DNA from: an uncultured Oscillibacter sp.
Lineage (GTDB): Bacteria; Bacillota; Clostridia; Oscillospirales; Oscillospiraceae
Length of the DNA: 64,000 nt
Direction of reading: 5' to 3'
Assembly: GCA_910587875.1 (NCBI GenBank)
Contig: CAJUOD010000002.1
Coordinates: 6,556 to 70,555 of the forward strand
In this document: one piece after another, positions 39,311 to 48,280 of the stretch
How positions within the stretch are numbered: the stretch's first letter is position 1
Layout: every line of letters starts with the position of its first letter
Notes under the pieces: model-generated
What the model was told of the DNA's origin: nothing
What the model saw: the letters and a program-made list of their open reading frames with translations, nothing else
Database searches by the model: none
Position numbers and translations under genes: made by a program

Positions 39311-39552
39311 CTGAGATCTCCTCGTTGCTTTGAGACGGCCCGACAGGGAAGCCGCGGCTGCGCGCTCCCGATTCTGCCCAGTCCGGCATGTTTGCCCACA
39401 AAAGCAGCGCGGTCAAGAGAGAGGCTGTTGTCGTTGCAAAATGTTCAAAGGGGGAATTTCCAACTACAAAAGCACTCTTTCCTGACTGCGCCCTCATTTA
39501 ATGAAGAACGTTTACCTGTGCTTGTCCAAGACCTTCAGCGAAACGCTGATGC

Positions 39553-41034
39553 TCAATGGACCTCTCGTTCCGCAACTTCCCGGACGTATTGCTCGTGGAT
39601 TTTGTCATTCATGCCCAGGAATGCCTGAATCACTACCTGCACTAGAGTGAGGAGCGCGGGCAGGGCCACGCCGATAATCAGCAGGTTGCGGAGGGTAATC
39701 TCCGACAAAACTGTATTCGCAGAGTATCCGATGGCGTCCAGCAGGCCGCCCAGCAGCGCGCTGCCCCAAGACCCGCCGATGGTCAGGCAGAAGCCATAGC
39801 ACGCGAAGATAAATCCGGCCTGGTTGTGGCCAAACTTCCACTGGCCATAATCTACGGCCATTGGGAGCATAATGTCGGGGAACACCAGGTGGGCGCCCTG
39901 CAGGAAACCGCAGAGGGCGTACAGAATGAACAGCGGCTGGCCTACGCCCATCAGCTCTCCGGAGCGCTCCCGTCCCACGACCAGGATGATGCCAAACCAC
40001 ACCAGATACATGGCGGCGTCAATGATCATGGTGGCCAAATAGGCCCGGTTGGAGTCCTTGAAGAGACGAATGAGATACTGAATGCACACGGAGCCCAGGA
40101 TGGCGCAGCCGGCGTTGAAGAACAGGCCGATGGAAGCGAGCTCCGGCCGCTCGAAATAATTGTTGTACAGGTAGACCGTAGCACCGGAACGTACGCCGTC
40201 TACTACATAGAGCACCATGGTGGACACCACCACGATCATGGCGGGCCGGTTTTTGAGCAGCTCCTTGGCCTGCTCAAAGAAGCCTACCTTGGTCTCCTGG
40301 CCGGTGGACACGTCGATATTCCGCAGATGTGCGCGATAGGTCCCGTCCGCGTTCAGCTCATACTTGCGGCTCATCACGAAGTTCCAGATAACGAAGCTGA
40401 CATAAATTCCCTCGAAGAGGATGGCGCTGAGGAGGAAGCCCCGCTTCTCGCTTCCGCCGCCCAGGAAGGCGACGATGGGCAGGTAGCAGGCGACCAGGAA
40501 CAGCTTGTTCACGTTCTTGGAAACGCCCCGGAACGCGGCGATGGAGGCGCGTTCGCCCTGACTTTTCGCCATGTTGGTGATTTGGCAGTTGGTGGGGATG
40601 AAGCAAAGCGTGGAGCCGATCGCCCCGAAGCAGCCGTAGCCAATGCAGGCAATGATCATCTGTAGTGTCGAGGTCGTATCCGGCAGAGCGATGAAGATCA
40701 TTACAAACAAGATAAACTGAGCCGGGATGGAGAACAGTACCCAGGAGCGGTACTTACCCCATTTCAGGTTAAAGTGGTCGATGGCCCAGCCCATGATCAG
40801 ATCAGTGACCGCGTCGAAGGTTCGGGCGAACGCCATCAGCGAGCCGGCCACAACGCCGGACATGCCCAGGACGTCCGTGTAAAAGTACATCAGGAAGTAG
40901 CCAAAAATGACCCAGGGGCCGTTTGTGGACACGGCGGTCAGGCCCATACACAGCTTGTCTCGGATTGGAACCTTGGCGTTCGCTTCAAAGCTTACGGAAT
41001 CATATAGCTCCTGCCGTTTAGTATTTGTGCTCAT
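39553..41034 (-). CDS. GPH-family cation:sugar symporter (493 aa)
   Basis: The protein has twelve predicted membrane helices and the GPH signature regions: KLCMGLTAVSTNGPWVIFGY in helix 1, then TFDAVTDLIMGWAIDHFNLK with the conserved Asp residues, and WGKYRSWVLFSIPAQFILF. A long cytosolic loop lies mid-way (about 235-265). It carries a glycoside, pentose or sugar-like compound with Na+ or H+. It sits in the operon read from 44776, 76 bases after the aminotransferase. Confidence 0.88.
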   Translation of the reverse strand: MSTNTKRQELYDSVSFEANAKVPIRDKLCMGLTAVSTNGPWVIFGYFLMYFYTDVLGMSGVVAGSLMAFARTFDAVTDLIMGWAIDHFNLKWGKYRSWVLFSIPAQFILFVMIFIALPDTTSTLQMIIACIGYGCFGAIGSTLCFIPTNCQITNMAKSQGERASIAAFRGVSKNVNKLFLVACYLPIVAFLGGGSEKRGFLLSAILFEGIYVSFVIWNFVMSRKYELNADGTYRAHLRNIDVSTGQETKVGFFEQAKELLKNRPAMIVVVSTMVLYVVDGVRSGATVYLYNNYFERPELASIGLFFNAGCAILGSVCIQYLIRLFKDSNRAYLATMIIDAAMYLVWFGIILVVGRERSGELMGVGQPLFILYALCGFLQGAHLVFPDIMLPMAVDYGQWKFGHNQAGFIFACYGFCLTIGGSWGSALLGGLLDAIGYSANTVLSEITLRNLLIIGVALPALLTLVQVVIQAFLGMNDKIHEQYVREVAEREVH

Positions 41035-41110
41035 TTGTACGCCTCTCTTCCTTTATTGTATTTTTGTTTACAGCGGAACCGCTGCTTTAGGGAACCATTT
41101 TACCGCCTGG

Positions 41111-42553
41111 TCACGCGTATTTCTGGAATACCCGCTCGTAGGCTGCGGCAATCTCGTCCAGATGCGGCAGAGTCGCCAGGCTCAGGTAGGCCTTGTTGCC
41201 GCTGGGCACGATGACACCCTCCGCCGCCAGTGCCATAGTGAATTCCGTGGTGGCCCGGGTCGCCTCGTTGACCGCGTCCTTGCATTCCTGGCTGTTGGGG
41301 TCCTCGTAGAAGGTGGGGACGTGCTGTACGCCGGTGATGTCGATATGGAGGATAGAGCCTTGGTGGAACACCAGCACGGGAATCTCGTATTTTTCGGCCA
41401 GCTCCGCGATCTTATGGCACAGGTATTCTCCGCCCTCATCCAGCTTTTTATGGGCGTCAGTGCGCTCCAGCTCGTCGATGGCCGTGGCGCCCGCCAGACA
41501 GGACAGCGGATTCGCCGTCATGGTGCCGCCCACGCGGACCGCCTTGGTCTGATCGGTGCCCTGCCCGGCCGCCAGCATGTCGATGATTTCCGCCCGGCCG
41601 CCGATGCCGCCCGCTCCGGGATAACCTCCGGCGATGATCTTTCCGAATACGGTAATGTCCGGCTTGGTGCCATAGAAGCCCTGGGCGCCCCGCATTCCAA
41701 CACGGAAGGCCGTCACGACCTCATCGTATACCAGCAGCGCGCCGTACTTCCGGCAGAGCTGCTCAGCGCCCAACTGATACTCCCTGGTCAAGGGCAGCGC
41801 GCCGCTGTCCCGTCCGATGGCCTCTGCGAAGAAGGTCGCTGTACCGCCCAGTTCCTGCTGTTTGATAAAGGCTTTCTCCAGCGCTTCCAGATCGCCGGTA
41901 GGTACTGCGGTGGTGTACTGGAACACCTCTGTCGGGATGCCGTGGTGGAGCGAGTCGGGAGTTTTGATTTCGTTGTTGTTGTAGATTATCTGGTCGCTCC
42001 AGCCGTGGTAGTTGTTTTGAATTCGAATGATATACTTTTTTCCTGTAAAGGCCCGGGCGAGACGAAGCGCGATAATGTCGGCCTCCGTGCCGCTGCCCAT
42101 CATACGGAACCGCTCCACCGTGGGGAAGTATTTTTTAATCCGGCTGGCCAGCTCGTATTCGTAGTTGCTGTACATGCCGGAGACCGGACCGCACTCCCGA
42201 ATCAGCTCGATCACCTTGTCCCGGATGACCGGATAATTGCTGCCCAGAATCGTCGGGCCGCCGGCCTGGAGCATGTCATAGTAGCGATTCCCGTCCACAT
42301 CGTACAGGAAGGCGTCCACCGCTTTCACAATGGAGAGGGCAAAGGGATAGTTGTTGGCCAGGTTGTGCTGGATGCCATGCGGAATGGCTTCCGCCGCCAG
42401 AGTCACCTGCTTCTTGGAGGTGGCGCAACAGGTCTCAAAGTGCTGCTTGTAAGCCTCGATTTGCTCCGGCTTCATGCGCTTGCGATGCTGGATTACATAT
42501 CCGGCCTGCTGGTGGATCAATGCGTAATCGAATCCATTTAAGACTTTCGCCAT
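41111..42553 (-). CDS. Class III PLP aminotransferase, GSA-aminomutase-like (480 aa)
   Basis: Hallmarks are DVDGNRYYDMLQAGGPTILG, SGTEADIIALRLARAFTGKK (the PLP-phosphate site), NNYHGWSDQIIYNNNE, LLVYDEVVTAFRVG with the Asp that holds the pyridine nitrogen, and the Schiff-base Lys in ITVFGKIIAGGYPGAGGIGG. It is closest to glutamate-1-semialdehyde aminomutase-like enzymes, yet no haem genes are near. Placed between a kinase and a permease it probably moves an amino group on the operon's substrate or product. ATG 42553 follows GGAAGGAGAATATTT. Confidence 0.88.
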   Translation of the reverse strand: MAKVLNGFDYALIHQQAGYVIQHRKRMKPEQIEAYKQHFETCCATSKKQVTLAAEAIPHGIQHNLANNYPFALSIVKAVDAFLYDVDGNRYYDMLQAGGPTILGSNYPVIRDKVIELIRECGPVSGMYSNYEYELASRIKKYFPTVERFRMMGSGTEADIIALRLARAFTGKKYIIRIQNNYHGWSDQIIYNNNEIKTPDSLHHGIPTEVFQYTTAVPTGDLEALEKAFIKQQELGGTATFFAEAIGRDSGALPLTREYQLGAEQLCRKYGALLVYDEVVTAFRVGMRGAQGFYGTKPDITVFGKIIAGGYPGAGGIGGRAEIIDMLAAGQGTDQTKAVRVGGTMTANPLSCLAGATAIDELERTDAHKKLDEGGEYLCHKIAELAEKYEIPVLVFHQGSILHIDITGVQHVPTFYEDPNSQECKDAVNEATRATTEFTMALAAEGVIVPSGNKAYLSLATLPHLDEIAAAYERVFQKYA

Positions 42554-42583
42554 AAATATTCTCCTTCCTTTTTTACACGGTTC

Positions 42584-44095
42584 TCAAGGGTTCAAGTCTG
42601 CGTAGATGTTTTTCAGAGCGGGGTAGACGCTCATGAAATTGCGGTACATCTTGTCATAGACCGCTTTATTTTCCGGGCGGGGGTAGAAGCTCTTTTCAAT
42701 GCTGATGAACTTGCCGGCGTCTTCCAGCGTGTAAAGCCCCATGCCCACCGCGGCCACAACGGCGGCGCCCATAGCGCCGGCGTGGCGGACGTTCGCCGTC
42801 CGGTGAACCGGGATGTTCAGCACGTCGGCGATGATTTGCAGCCAGCGGTCCCTCAGCGCACCGCCGCCCACCGCTGTGACGGAGGTCACCCGCCTGCCGC
42901 CGCAGTCTTTTTCGTAATAGTCCACCTGTCCCCGCAGACTGTAGGCTACGCCCTCCAGCACGGCGTTCAGGATATGGCGGCGGTCATGCTGATTGGTGAC
43001 ATTGATGTAGGTGCCCCGCGCCCGCTCATCCAACACCGGGCAGTGCTCTCCGTGGAGCCAGGGAGTCACCAGCAGGCCGTTGGACCCGGCAGGGATATCC
43101 CGGATATCGTTTTCGATAAACTGATAAATGCTCTCAGTCGAAGACAGCACTCCTGTTTCGATTAACTTTCGCTCAACCCCATAGTACTGGTTGATTGCCC
43201 ATTCGTAGGTCATACAGCAGGACTGGACGCAGCCTCCGTAAATCATTTGCTCTTTATTCATGCTGTACATCTCATAGATGCCCGGGCAAGGATTTTTCAC
43301 GCGCGCGGTGTCTTTCAACACGGTCAGCCAGGCGGAGGAACCCAAGTAGATATGGGCGTCTCCCAACTTGGAGCAGGCGGCTCCCGCCGCGGCGGCAGGC
43401 ACATCCCCGGTGCCCATGTAAACGCCGGCGTTCACCGTCAGGCCCAGCTCCTCCGCCGCCTGGGGAAGCAGCGTTCCCACAAATTCCGTGCAGGTTTTCA
43501 GCGGCGGCATCTTTGAAAGGTCTACTCCTGCCGCGGCATACATGGTGTGCTTGTGCTGTAGCTCCGCTTCATCCAGCGAGTGGGGGCTGGACCGGGTCAG
43601 CTCCATATAGACCTTCCCTGTGCATTTGTAATTTAAAAAACAGGTGCAGTCCATAAAGTAGGCGGTTTTGCTGTAAAGTTCCGGTTCGTTCTCCTGGAAC
43701 CAGAGCAGCTTTCCCACCACGTCGTTGGCATTGAGGTACTCTTCTCCTATGGCGACATTAATCCGGTTTGCTTGGTCTCCGGCCCGGCTGTCCAGCCAGG
43801 TGATGTTGTTGTAAAGCACGGTGCCGTCCGCCGCAACCGGGATGATTCCCATGCCCTGGGTGCTGAAGGCCAGACCCAAGACCAGCTTTTTGTCAATGCT
43901 GGCCTTTCCCACAGCGGCTTTTGTCGCCGAACAGACCGCCTGCCAGTAGTCCTCTGGGTTTTGCTCCGCGTAGCCGTGCCGGGGGCAAAGCAATCCATAC
44001 CCCCGTTCGCTGCTGGCGATCAGGTTCCCTTCAAAGTCCACGATGGATGCCTTTACGCCGCTGGTTCCAAAATCATACGCCGCAATGTAATTCAC
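42584..44095 (-). CDS. FGGY-family carbohydrate kinase (503 aa)
   Basis: GTG 44095 is the start (VNYIAAYDFGTSGVKASIVD) with AAAGG just upstream. The two FGGY halves are seen: N-terminal ATP loop DFGTSGVKASI, ALAFSTQGMGIIP, and C-terminal VTSVTAVGGGALRDRWLQII then ANVRHAGAMGAAVVAAVG. It would phosphorylate a ketose, as xylulokinase and fuculokinase do, with Asp in the GD-x-P motif (MGTGDVPAAAAGAA). Its product suits the class II aldolase encoded just upstream. Confidence 0.9.
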   Translation of the reverse strand: MNYIAAYDFGTSGVKASIVDFEGNLIASSERGYGLLCPRHGYAEQNPEDYWQAVCSATKAAVGKASIDKKLVLGLAFSTQGMGIIPVAADGTVLYNNITWLDSRAGDQANRINVAIGEEYLNANDVVGKLLWFQENEPELYSKTAYFMDCTCFLNYKCTGKVYMELTRSSPHSLDEAELQHKHTMYAAAGVDLSKMPPLKTCTEFVGTLLPQAAEELGLTVNAGVYMGTGDVPAAAAGAACSKLGDAHIYLGSSAWLTVLKDTARVKNPCPGIYEMYSMNKEQMIYGGCVQSCCMTYEWAINQYYGVERKLIETGVLSSTESIYQFIENDIRDIPAGSNGLLVTPWLHGEHCPVLDERARGTYINVTNQHDRRHILNAVLEGVAYSLRGQVDYYEKDCGGRRVTSVTAVGGGALRDRWLQIIADVLNIPVHRTANVRHAGAMGAAVVAAVGMGLYTLEDAGKFISIEKSFYPRPENKAVYDKMYRNFMSVYPALKNIYADLNP

Positions 44096-44134
44096 CTTTC
44101 GTTCACTCCTTTCCGCCGTGTTCAGATGTCTTTG

Positions 44135-44776
44135 TTACTCCTCTTCCAAGCCCTTTTTCCTTCGCATCTCATTTTGAATTTCCAGAGGAATGGCGTGAAC
44201 TCCGCCCAGGCCCTGGGCCAGACAGCATATTTTGGCCGCGTCCTCTGTATAGAGCGCATAAGTGTGCGCCTTTTCTACCGTCTCTCCCACGGCCAGGACG
44301 CCGTGGTTCGCCAGCAGACAGGCTCGGCGGCGCTCCAGCACCCGCAGAGCCTTTTTCCCCAGGTCCTCCGTTCCGGGGAGGGCAAATTCCGCCAGGGGGA
44401 TGTCCCCGCCCACAAAAGGAATCATCTCAATCAGCGCCGCAGGAATCACCTTGTGAGCCGCCGCGAAGGCTGTGGCGAAGGGGGAGTGGGTATGTACGAC
44501 GCCGTATATGTCGGAGCGGTTTTTATAGACGGCCGTGTGCATTTTCCACTCCGAGGAGGGGGTATGCTTTCCCTCTAGTATGTTCCCATCCAGGCTGATT
44601 ACCATGATGTCGTCCGCAGTCATTCCCTCATAGGGAACGCTGCTGGGCGTGATGGCCACAATGCCTTGCTCTGGGTCATACTGGCTCAGGTTCCCGCTGG
44701 TGCCGGCAAACAGTTTTTCCTGATAGGCTTGCAGCGCCATGCTCAGGACGCGCTGCTTCAGTGCTGCTGTGTTCAT
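44135..44776 (-). CDS. Class II aldolase/adducin family protein, fuculose-phosphate-aldolase-like (213 aa)
   Basis: ATG 44776 is preferred by spacing from GGAGGTG. Motifs: FAGTSGNLSQYDPEQGIVAI, ITPSSVPYEGM, HTHSPFATAFAAAHK with the two zinc His, CLLANHGVLAVGETVEKA with the third His. Members split a ketose 1-phosphate into dihydroxyacetone phosphate and an aldehyde. It is the first gene of the operon, divergent from the DeoR-type regulator across 200 bases. Confidence 0.9.
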   Translation of the reverse strand: MNTAALKQRVLSMALQAYQEKLFAGTSGNLSQYDPEQGIVAITPSSVPYEGMTADDIMVISLDGNILEGKHTPSSEWKMHTAVYKNRSDIYGVVHTHSPFATAFAAAHKVIPAALIEMIPFVGGDIPLAEFALPGTEDLGKKALRVLERRRACLLANHGVLAVGETVEKAHTYALYTEDAAKICCLAQGLGGVHAIPLEIQNEMRRKKGLEEE

Positions 44777-44920
44777 CATCCACCTCCGTTTGTTTTATGC
44801 CTGTATTATACTTACTTTAAGTTGTTTTGTAAATTATTTTTGTTGTTTTACATGATATTTCTGCGATTTAACTAAGATTACACCTGATTTCTTATCATAA
44901 TTGCACTTGCTTTTTTTGAA

Positions 44921-44943
44921 ATACCAATATAAAATATTGGTAT
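44921..44943. promoter_or_regulatory. 23-bp palindrome, candidate DeoR operator
   Basis: ATACCAATAT and ATATTGGTAT form a perfect inverted repeat about AAA, 38 bases before the DeoR start and about 145 before the aldolase start. DeoR regulators bind such repeats when no phosphorylated sugar is present. Confidence 0.65.
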
Positions 44944-44980
44944 TCTGTTGCATGTAAAATATTGAAAGGAGCTGTCTGCC

Positions 44981-45769
44981 ATGTCCCATACCCCTAGAAA
45001 TAGAAAATGTGCTGGAACTTTGGCGGTTCAACGCAAGAACGACATTAAAACCCTGATGCTGGAACAGAAGTCCATGACGGTCTCTGCCCTGTCGGAGCAC
45101 TTCGGCGTGACATATGAAACCATTCGTCGAGATCTGGAGGCTTTGGAAAAGGAGGGTTTTTTGCGAAAAGTCTACGGAGGAGCGGCCCTTAATGTGCGCG
45201 TACAAAATGAGGTGGGCTTCACCACTCTGGTGGGGTTGTTCTCTGAGAGCAAACAGCTCATTGCCCAAAAGGCCGCCAATTTTATCCGGCAGAACGACTG
45301 CATCTATCTGGACGCTTCCACTACCGCCTACCACATCGTCTCAGAGATCGCGGACAGAAATCTGACGGTTATGACCAACTCTCTCAAAGCCCTCTCCAAA
45401 TTGTCCGAGTGCCCCTCCATCAACGTGGTCGCCCTGGGCGGGACGCTGAACCGGCTTAGTTTCAGCTTTCTGGGGGCGAGCACGTGCTCCCAGCTTATGA
45501 ATTTTCATCTGGATAAGGCCTTCATTTCCTGCAGCGCGCTGGACAAGACCTATGGCCTCAGCGACAAACGCGAGGAAAGCGCGACCCTCCACAAGGCAAT
45601 TATTGAAAGCTCCAATGAAGTTTTCCTGGTGGTGGACCACACCAAATTTGACAAGGTTTCTTTTGCTAGATTTGCGGATTTCAAGAAGGTGAAGGCTGTT
45701 ATTACGGATCATCCCCTCAGCGAGGAGTGGACCGTCTTCCTGCGGGAGAACAATATTGCCTGGTATTAA
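44981..45769 (+). CDS. DeoR-family transcriptional regulator (262 aa)
   Basis: ATG 44981 follows GAAAGGAGCTGTCTGCC. The helix-turn-helix is at about 20-70 (LMLEQKSMTVSALSEHFGVT, YETIRRDLEALEKEGFLRKV, the YGGA signature follows). The sensor part has the sugar-phosphate-binding strands IYLDASTTAYHIVSEI and VMTNSLKALSKLS, SFLGASTCSQLMNFHLDKAF and VVDHTKFDKV. Divergent from the aldolase operon, it most likely represses it until the phosphorylated substrate accumulates. Confidence 0.93.
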   Translation: MSHTPRNRKCAGTLAVQRKNDIKTLMLEQKSMTVSALSEHFGVTYETIRRDLEALEKEGFLRKVYGGAALNVRVQNEVGFTTLVGLFSESKQLIAQKAANFIRQNDCIYLDASTTAYHIVSEIADRNLTVMTNSLKALSKLSECPSINVVALGGTLNRLSFSFLGASTCSQLMNFHLDKAFISCSALDKTYGLSDKREESATLHKAIIESSNEVFLVVDHTKFDKVSFARFADFKKVKAVITDHPLSEEWTVFLRENNIAWY

Positions 45770-46186
45770 AAAAGTCACCCTCAGATGCCGGTCTATACGT
45801 AAGCGATCTTGACCTCATTGTGGTCCAGCGGAGCCGCGCCGATAGGCGCGGCTCCATACTTCGTATGGCCTGTGGAGCGCGTGTGACGAGCGGCGTCGTG
45901 AGGAAGGAAACGCCGAAAGGTGCGCGTTTCTTGTGCGGGGCGAGCTGCCTGGACCGGCAATAAGCCGGCGAACCAGACAACCGCCTCGCGGAGTGCGCGC
46001 GTACATTGCCGCTGCATAGAAGCGCGCCGCTGTCCGCTGACACGCTGAAGGACTTCCGGCTTAACGTGGCTTATGAAGCCGCTTGAACGAACCCTCGCCG
46101 GGTTGAGGATGGGGTCCCATTGGATCCGATCTTGTGCTAGTCCCGGCATTTGATTTATCCACTTATAGGATCCGCTGGAAACAAAA

Positions 46187-46223
46187 AAGCCCCCGTCGAT
46201 CCTGTGTTGGATCGCTGGGGCTT
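46187..46223 (-). terminator. Minus-strand terminator
   Basis: AAGCCCC-AG/CG-GATCC pairs with GGATCG-and GGGGGCTT around TGTGTT-like loop bases; on the minus strand a six-T run follows. Confidence 0.6.
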
Positions 46224-46429
46224 CACGCGGTTTATGCAGGGGCGGCGTGTCCGATCTTCTCCGGGGGAAGGGCCTCCTCCTTGAGAAATGCGCCGCTAGA
46301 GTTTCAGCTTTCTGGCAGTACATGTTGGAACGGCCAGACAATCCGAATAGAAACCGTCTTCCTTTTCGGCCCCAAACCCGGCGAAGCGGATTTCGGATGA
46401 AAGCAAAGAAAAGCTGTCCGGCGTATGAA

Positions 46430-46466
46430 AAAAGCCCTAAGGCTTTTTCATCGCCTTAGGGCTTTT
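46430..46466. repeat. Dispersed hairpin repeat, copy 2
   Basis: AAAAGCCCTAAGGC pairs perfectly with GCCTTAGGGCTTTT. Compare 35471-35507; both are followed by AAAAAAGATG. Confidence 0.55.
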
Positions 46467-46606
46467 CTTGGGCCGTCGTGTGTTACCAAAAAAGATGCGG
46501 ATCTGTAGCCACAATAAACAATTCCATCTAATCGAACAACTGGCAGCTGCCGGTTCAGTTATTCACCGTCGGCTAAAAGCCCAGTTATTTCAATGGATAC
46601 AATGCA

Positions 46607-46652
46607 AAGCGGAGCCGGCTTTCGATAAAAAGTTCGAAAAGCGGCTCCGCTT
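46607..46652 (-). terminator. Terminator of the YwgA-like gene
   Basis: An 11-bp outer stem (AAGCGGAGCCG / CGGCTCCGCTT) and an inner GCTTTCGA / TTCGAAAAGC stem lie 4 bases behind the stop codon. Confidence 0.65.
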
Positions 46653-46656
46653 CAGT

Positions 46657-47193
46657 TTATTGATCCAGAAAATGATGGCCGGTCAAATCGTCAAATGCGT
46701 CAGATATCGTTTTTTCAGAAAAGTGCGGCTTTATTTTTTGTACCGCTTGGCATATCTCTGCTTTAGACCCGCTCCAGCGGTTGTTTTTGAATGACAAGGC
46801 CACGAAGACCGTTGTTGAGTACAGCTCCAGCTCCTTTGCCGTTTTGTCTTTAAAGAAATTAACTACATGATCAATCTCGTCGTTGTACTGAGAGAGAACC
46901 TCTGCGCCGCTTATTTGGCCGCTGTTGTTTCCGGCGCTGATCTGATATCCGTTCATTCCATTGGGATAGGTCACAGGAACTATCTTTATATAGTCCGAAA
47001 ACTCTGCATATTCAATGTCACTCATGACCGTCTGACAGTATGGTCCGTAAGTGTATATCTCAAAGTCGTAAGCCAGAGGGACCTGATACACAGCTTGTAA
47101 TAAGTAAAGAAATTTCATCATACCTGTTTTGCCGATATTGGAGTCCCTCTTGGCAATCTCTGTTATAAAAGCAAGCCGTTCCTGCGTTCTCAT
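46657..47193 (-). CDS. YwgA-like protein (178 aa)
   Basis: ATG 47193 is the start (MRTQERLAFITEIAKRDSNI) with GAGGG upstream. KTGMMKFLYLLQAVYQVPLA then YDFEIYTYGPYCQTVMSDIE is the pattern of YwgA/DUF4065-like proteins (K-x-x-KLIYL...Y-x-F-x-x-YGPY). In Bacillus subtilis ywgA stands next to ywfO, an HD phosphohydrolase, and the same pair is present here (HD gene 8 bases upstream). The function is not established. The base composition is poorer in GC than the genes around it. Confidence 0.65.
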   Translation of the reverse strand: MRTQERLAFITEIAKRDSNIGKTGMMKFLYLLQAVYQVPLAYDFEIYTYGPYCQTVMSDIEYAEFSDYIKIVPVTYPNGMNGYQISAGNNSGQISGAEVLSQYNDEIDHVVNFFKDKTAKELELYSTTVFVALSFKNNRWSGSKAEICQAVQKIKPHFSEKTISDAFDDLTGHHFLDQ

Positions 47194-47203
47194 CAAAATT
47201 CCC

Positions 47204-48280
47204 TCACTTTTTCTCAGTATAAAGACGCTTCATTCTTGGCGCGTCGACCATATGCCGGACAATGGGAGATATCCCGCTCAGTTCCTTTACGTAACCGGAG
47301 GACTTGTCGCATATCAAAATATCCTTATCCAGCTTGTACCAGCTTGTCTTGGCTTCATCTTCAAAATAATCGACGCCGTTTTTCTGGAGCTCTTTCCGTA
47401 GCTGATCAAATTTCTCTTCCTCCTGTAGAGTTGGCAGCAGGCTTGTTTCATACTTTTTCCTGTAATGGCGGCGCTCCAAAATGAGCTGGCTGTGCTTTCC
47501 ACCCAGGCCTTCCTTGATCTTGCCATACATCGACCAGTCATCCAACTGAACATAATCCCCTAGATGATCGGGAGAGGGATAAAAGCCTCCGAAGGCCGGA
47601 TAGGCGTGCTCCAAAATCTCCTTTACCGCGTAACTGACATGATGGTCATAAGCCCGGCGGGTCTTGTGGAAATAAACTTGAGAAAACATTTGATATCTGG
47701 CCAGCACAAGGCTTTCAGCAATGTGCCATCCGCCCTTTTGGACCGCAAGTACCAAATCTCCTGTTTCTTCCATCTGCCCGATGTCAATGCAGTTGATGAG
47801 CCGATCTTTGTCATACAAGCCGTAATTGACGCCTGTATGGATGGAGTCCCGGAGGAGATAATCGGCCCGGTCCACGTCAAGCTGCCCGGAAATAATTCCT
47901 TTGAACAATAAAAGAATCCCCTGAAAGGAGCACTTTGTGGAGTCGCCGAGGAGTGCCGTGACTTCCTCGGTTTTTATTTGGTAATTTGCGTTGATGGGAT
48001 GATCTTCAATGATATCTTTAAAATATCGTTTAATGATTGCGATACTATATTCCTCATGATCGTAACGTTTATGCATCAAGGAGCCCTTAAATGGCATGAG
48101 GTCTTCACCAGTGTGGGAAAACGGAGCATGTCCGATATCGTGCAGAAGCGCGGCCAAACGGATAATCTTGCGGTACCGGTCAAACCCGCCTTCATTAAGG
48201 CGGTACTGTTCCTGCAGCAGCTTCCGCGCCCGCTCCTTGCTGATGATGCTGTTGTATATGTCGGTAGCCATCTGCATCAC
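47204..48280 (-). CDS. YwfO-like HD phosphohydrolase, N-terminus missing (358 aa)
   Basis: The HD core is visible: IIRLAALLHDIGHAPFSHTG (His-Asp) and SGQLDVDRADYLLRDSIHTG (the later Asp), as in dGTPase/YwfO-type enzymes. The family normally begins about 55 residues earlier with a strand region and an R-F-x-HS-x-GV motif whose His is the first metal ligand. Here HSFGVMQMATDIY is still encoded, but a TAG lies four codons before that His and the first start codons (GTG 48283, ATG 48280) come after it. So the protein made would lack this ligand. The break coincides with the end of the MFS gene. Confidence 0.75.
   Translation of the reverse strand: MMQMATDIYNSIISKERARKLLQEQYRLNEGGFDRYRKIIRLAALLHDIGHAPFSHTGEDLMPFKGSLMHKRYDHEEYSIAIIKRYFKDIIEDHPINANYQIKTEEVTALLGDSTKCSFQGILLLFKGIISGQLDVDRADYLLRDSIHTGVNYGLYDKDRLINCIDIGQMEETGDLVLAVQKGGWHIAESLVLARYQMFSQVYFHKTRRAYDHHVSYAVKEILEHAYPAFGGFYPSPDHLGDYVQLDDWSMYGKIKEGLGGKHSQLILERRHYRKKYETSLLPTLQEEEKFDQLRKELQKNGVDYFEDEAKTSWYKLDKDILICDKSSGYVKELSGISPIVRHMVDAPRMKRLYTEKK

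Larger units (their letters stand above)
45770..46656. other. 0.9-kb gap with hairpins and possible gene debris
   Basis: Hairpins: 45830-45855 (GGAGCCGCGCC / GGCGCGGCTCC, perfect) with CCATAC-TTC-GTATGG next to it; 46187-46223, a minus-strand terminator ending in TTTTTT; the dispersed repeat at 46430-46466; and 46607-46652 (AAGCGGAGCCG / CGGCTCCGCTT), terminator of the YwgA-like gene. An open minus-strand frame at 45793-46341 has no start site or known family; I treat it as debris. Confidence 0.5.

Noticed and set aside
39270..39497. Minus-strand frame between permease and alcohol dehydrogenase genes
   Set aside because: It overlaps the start of the dehydrogenase gene and has no ribosome-binding site or protein-like composition.
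40907..42541. Plus-strand open frame of 544 codons opposite the permease and aminotransferase genes
   Set aside because: Antisense of two well-recognised genes; it also crosses their boundary.
45793..46341. Minus-strand open frame of 182 codons
   Set aside because: It runs through two hairpins and a terminator, has no start site, and the product matches nothing; kept only as possible debris.
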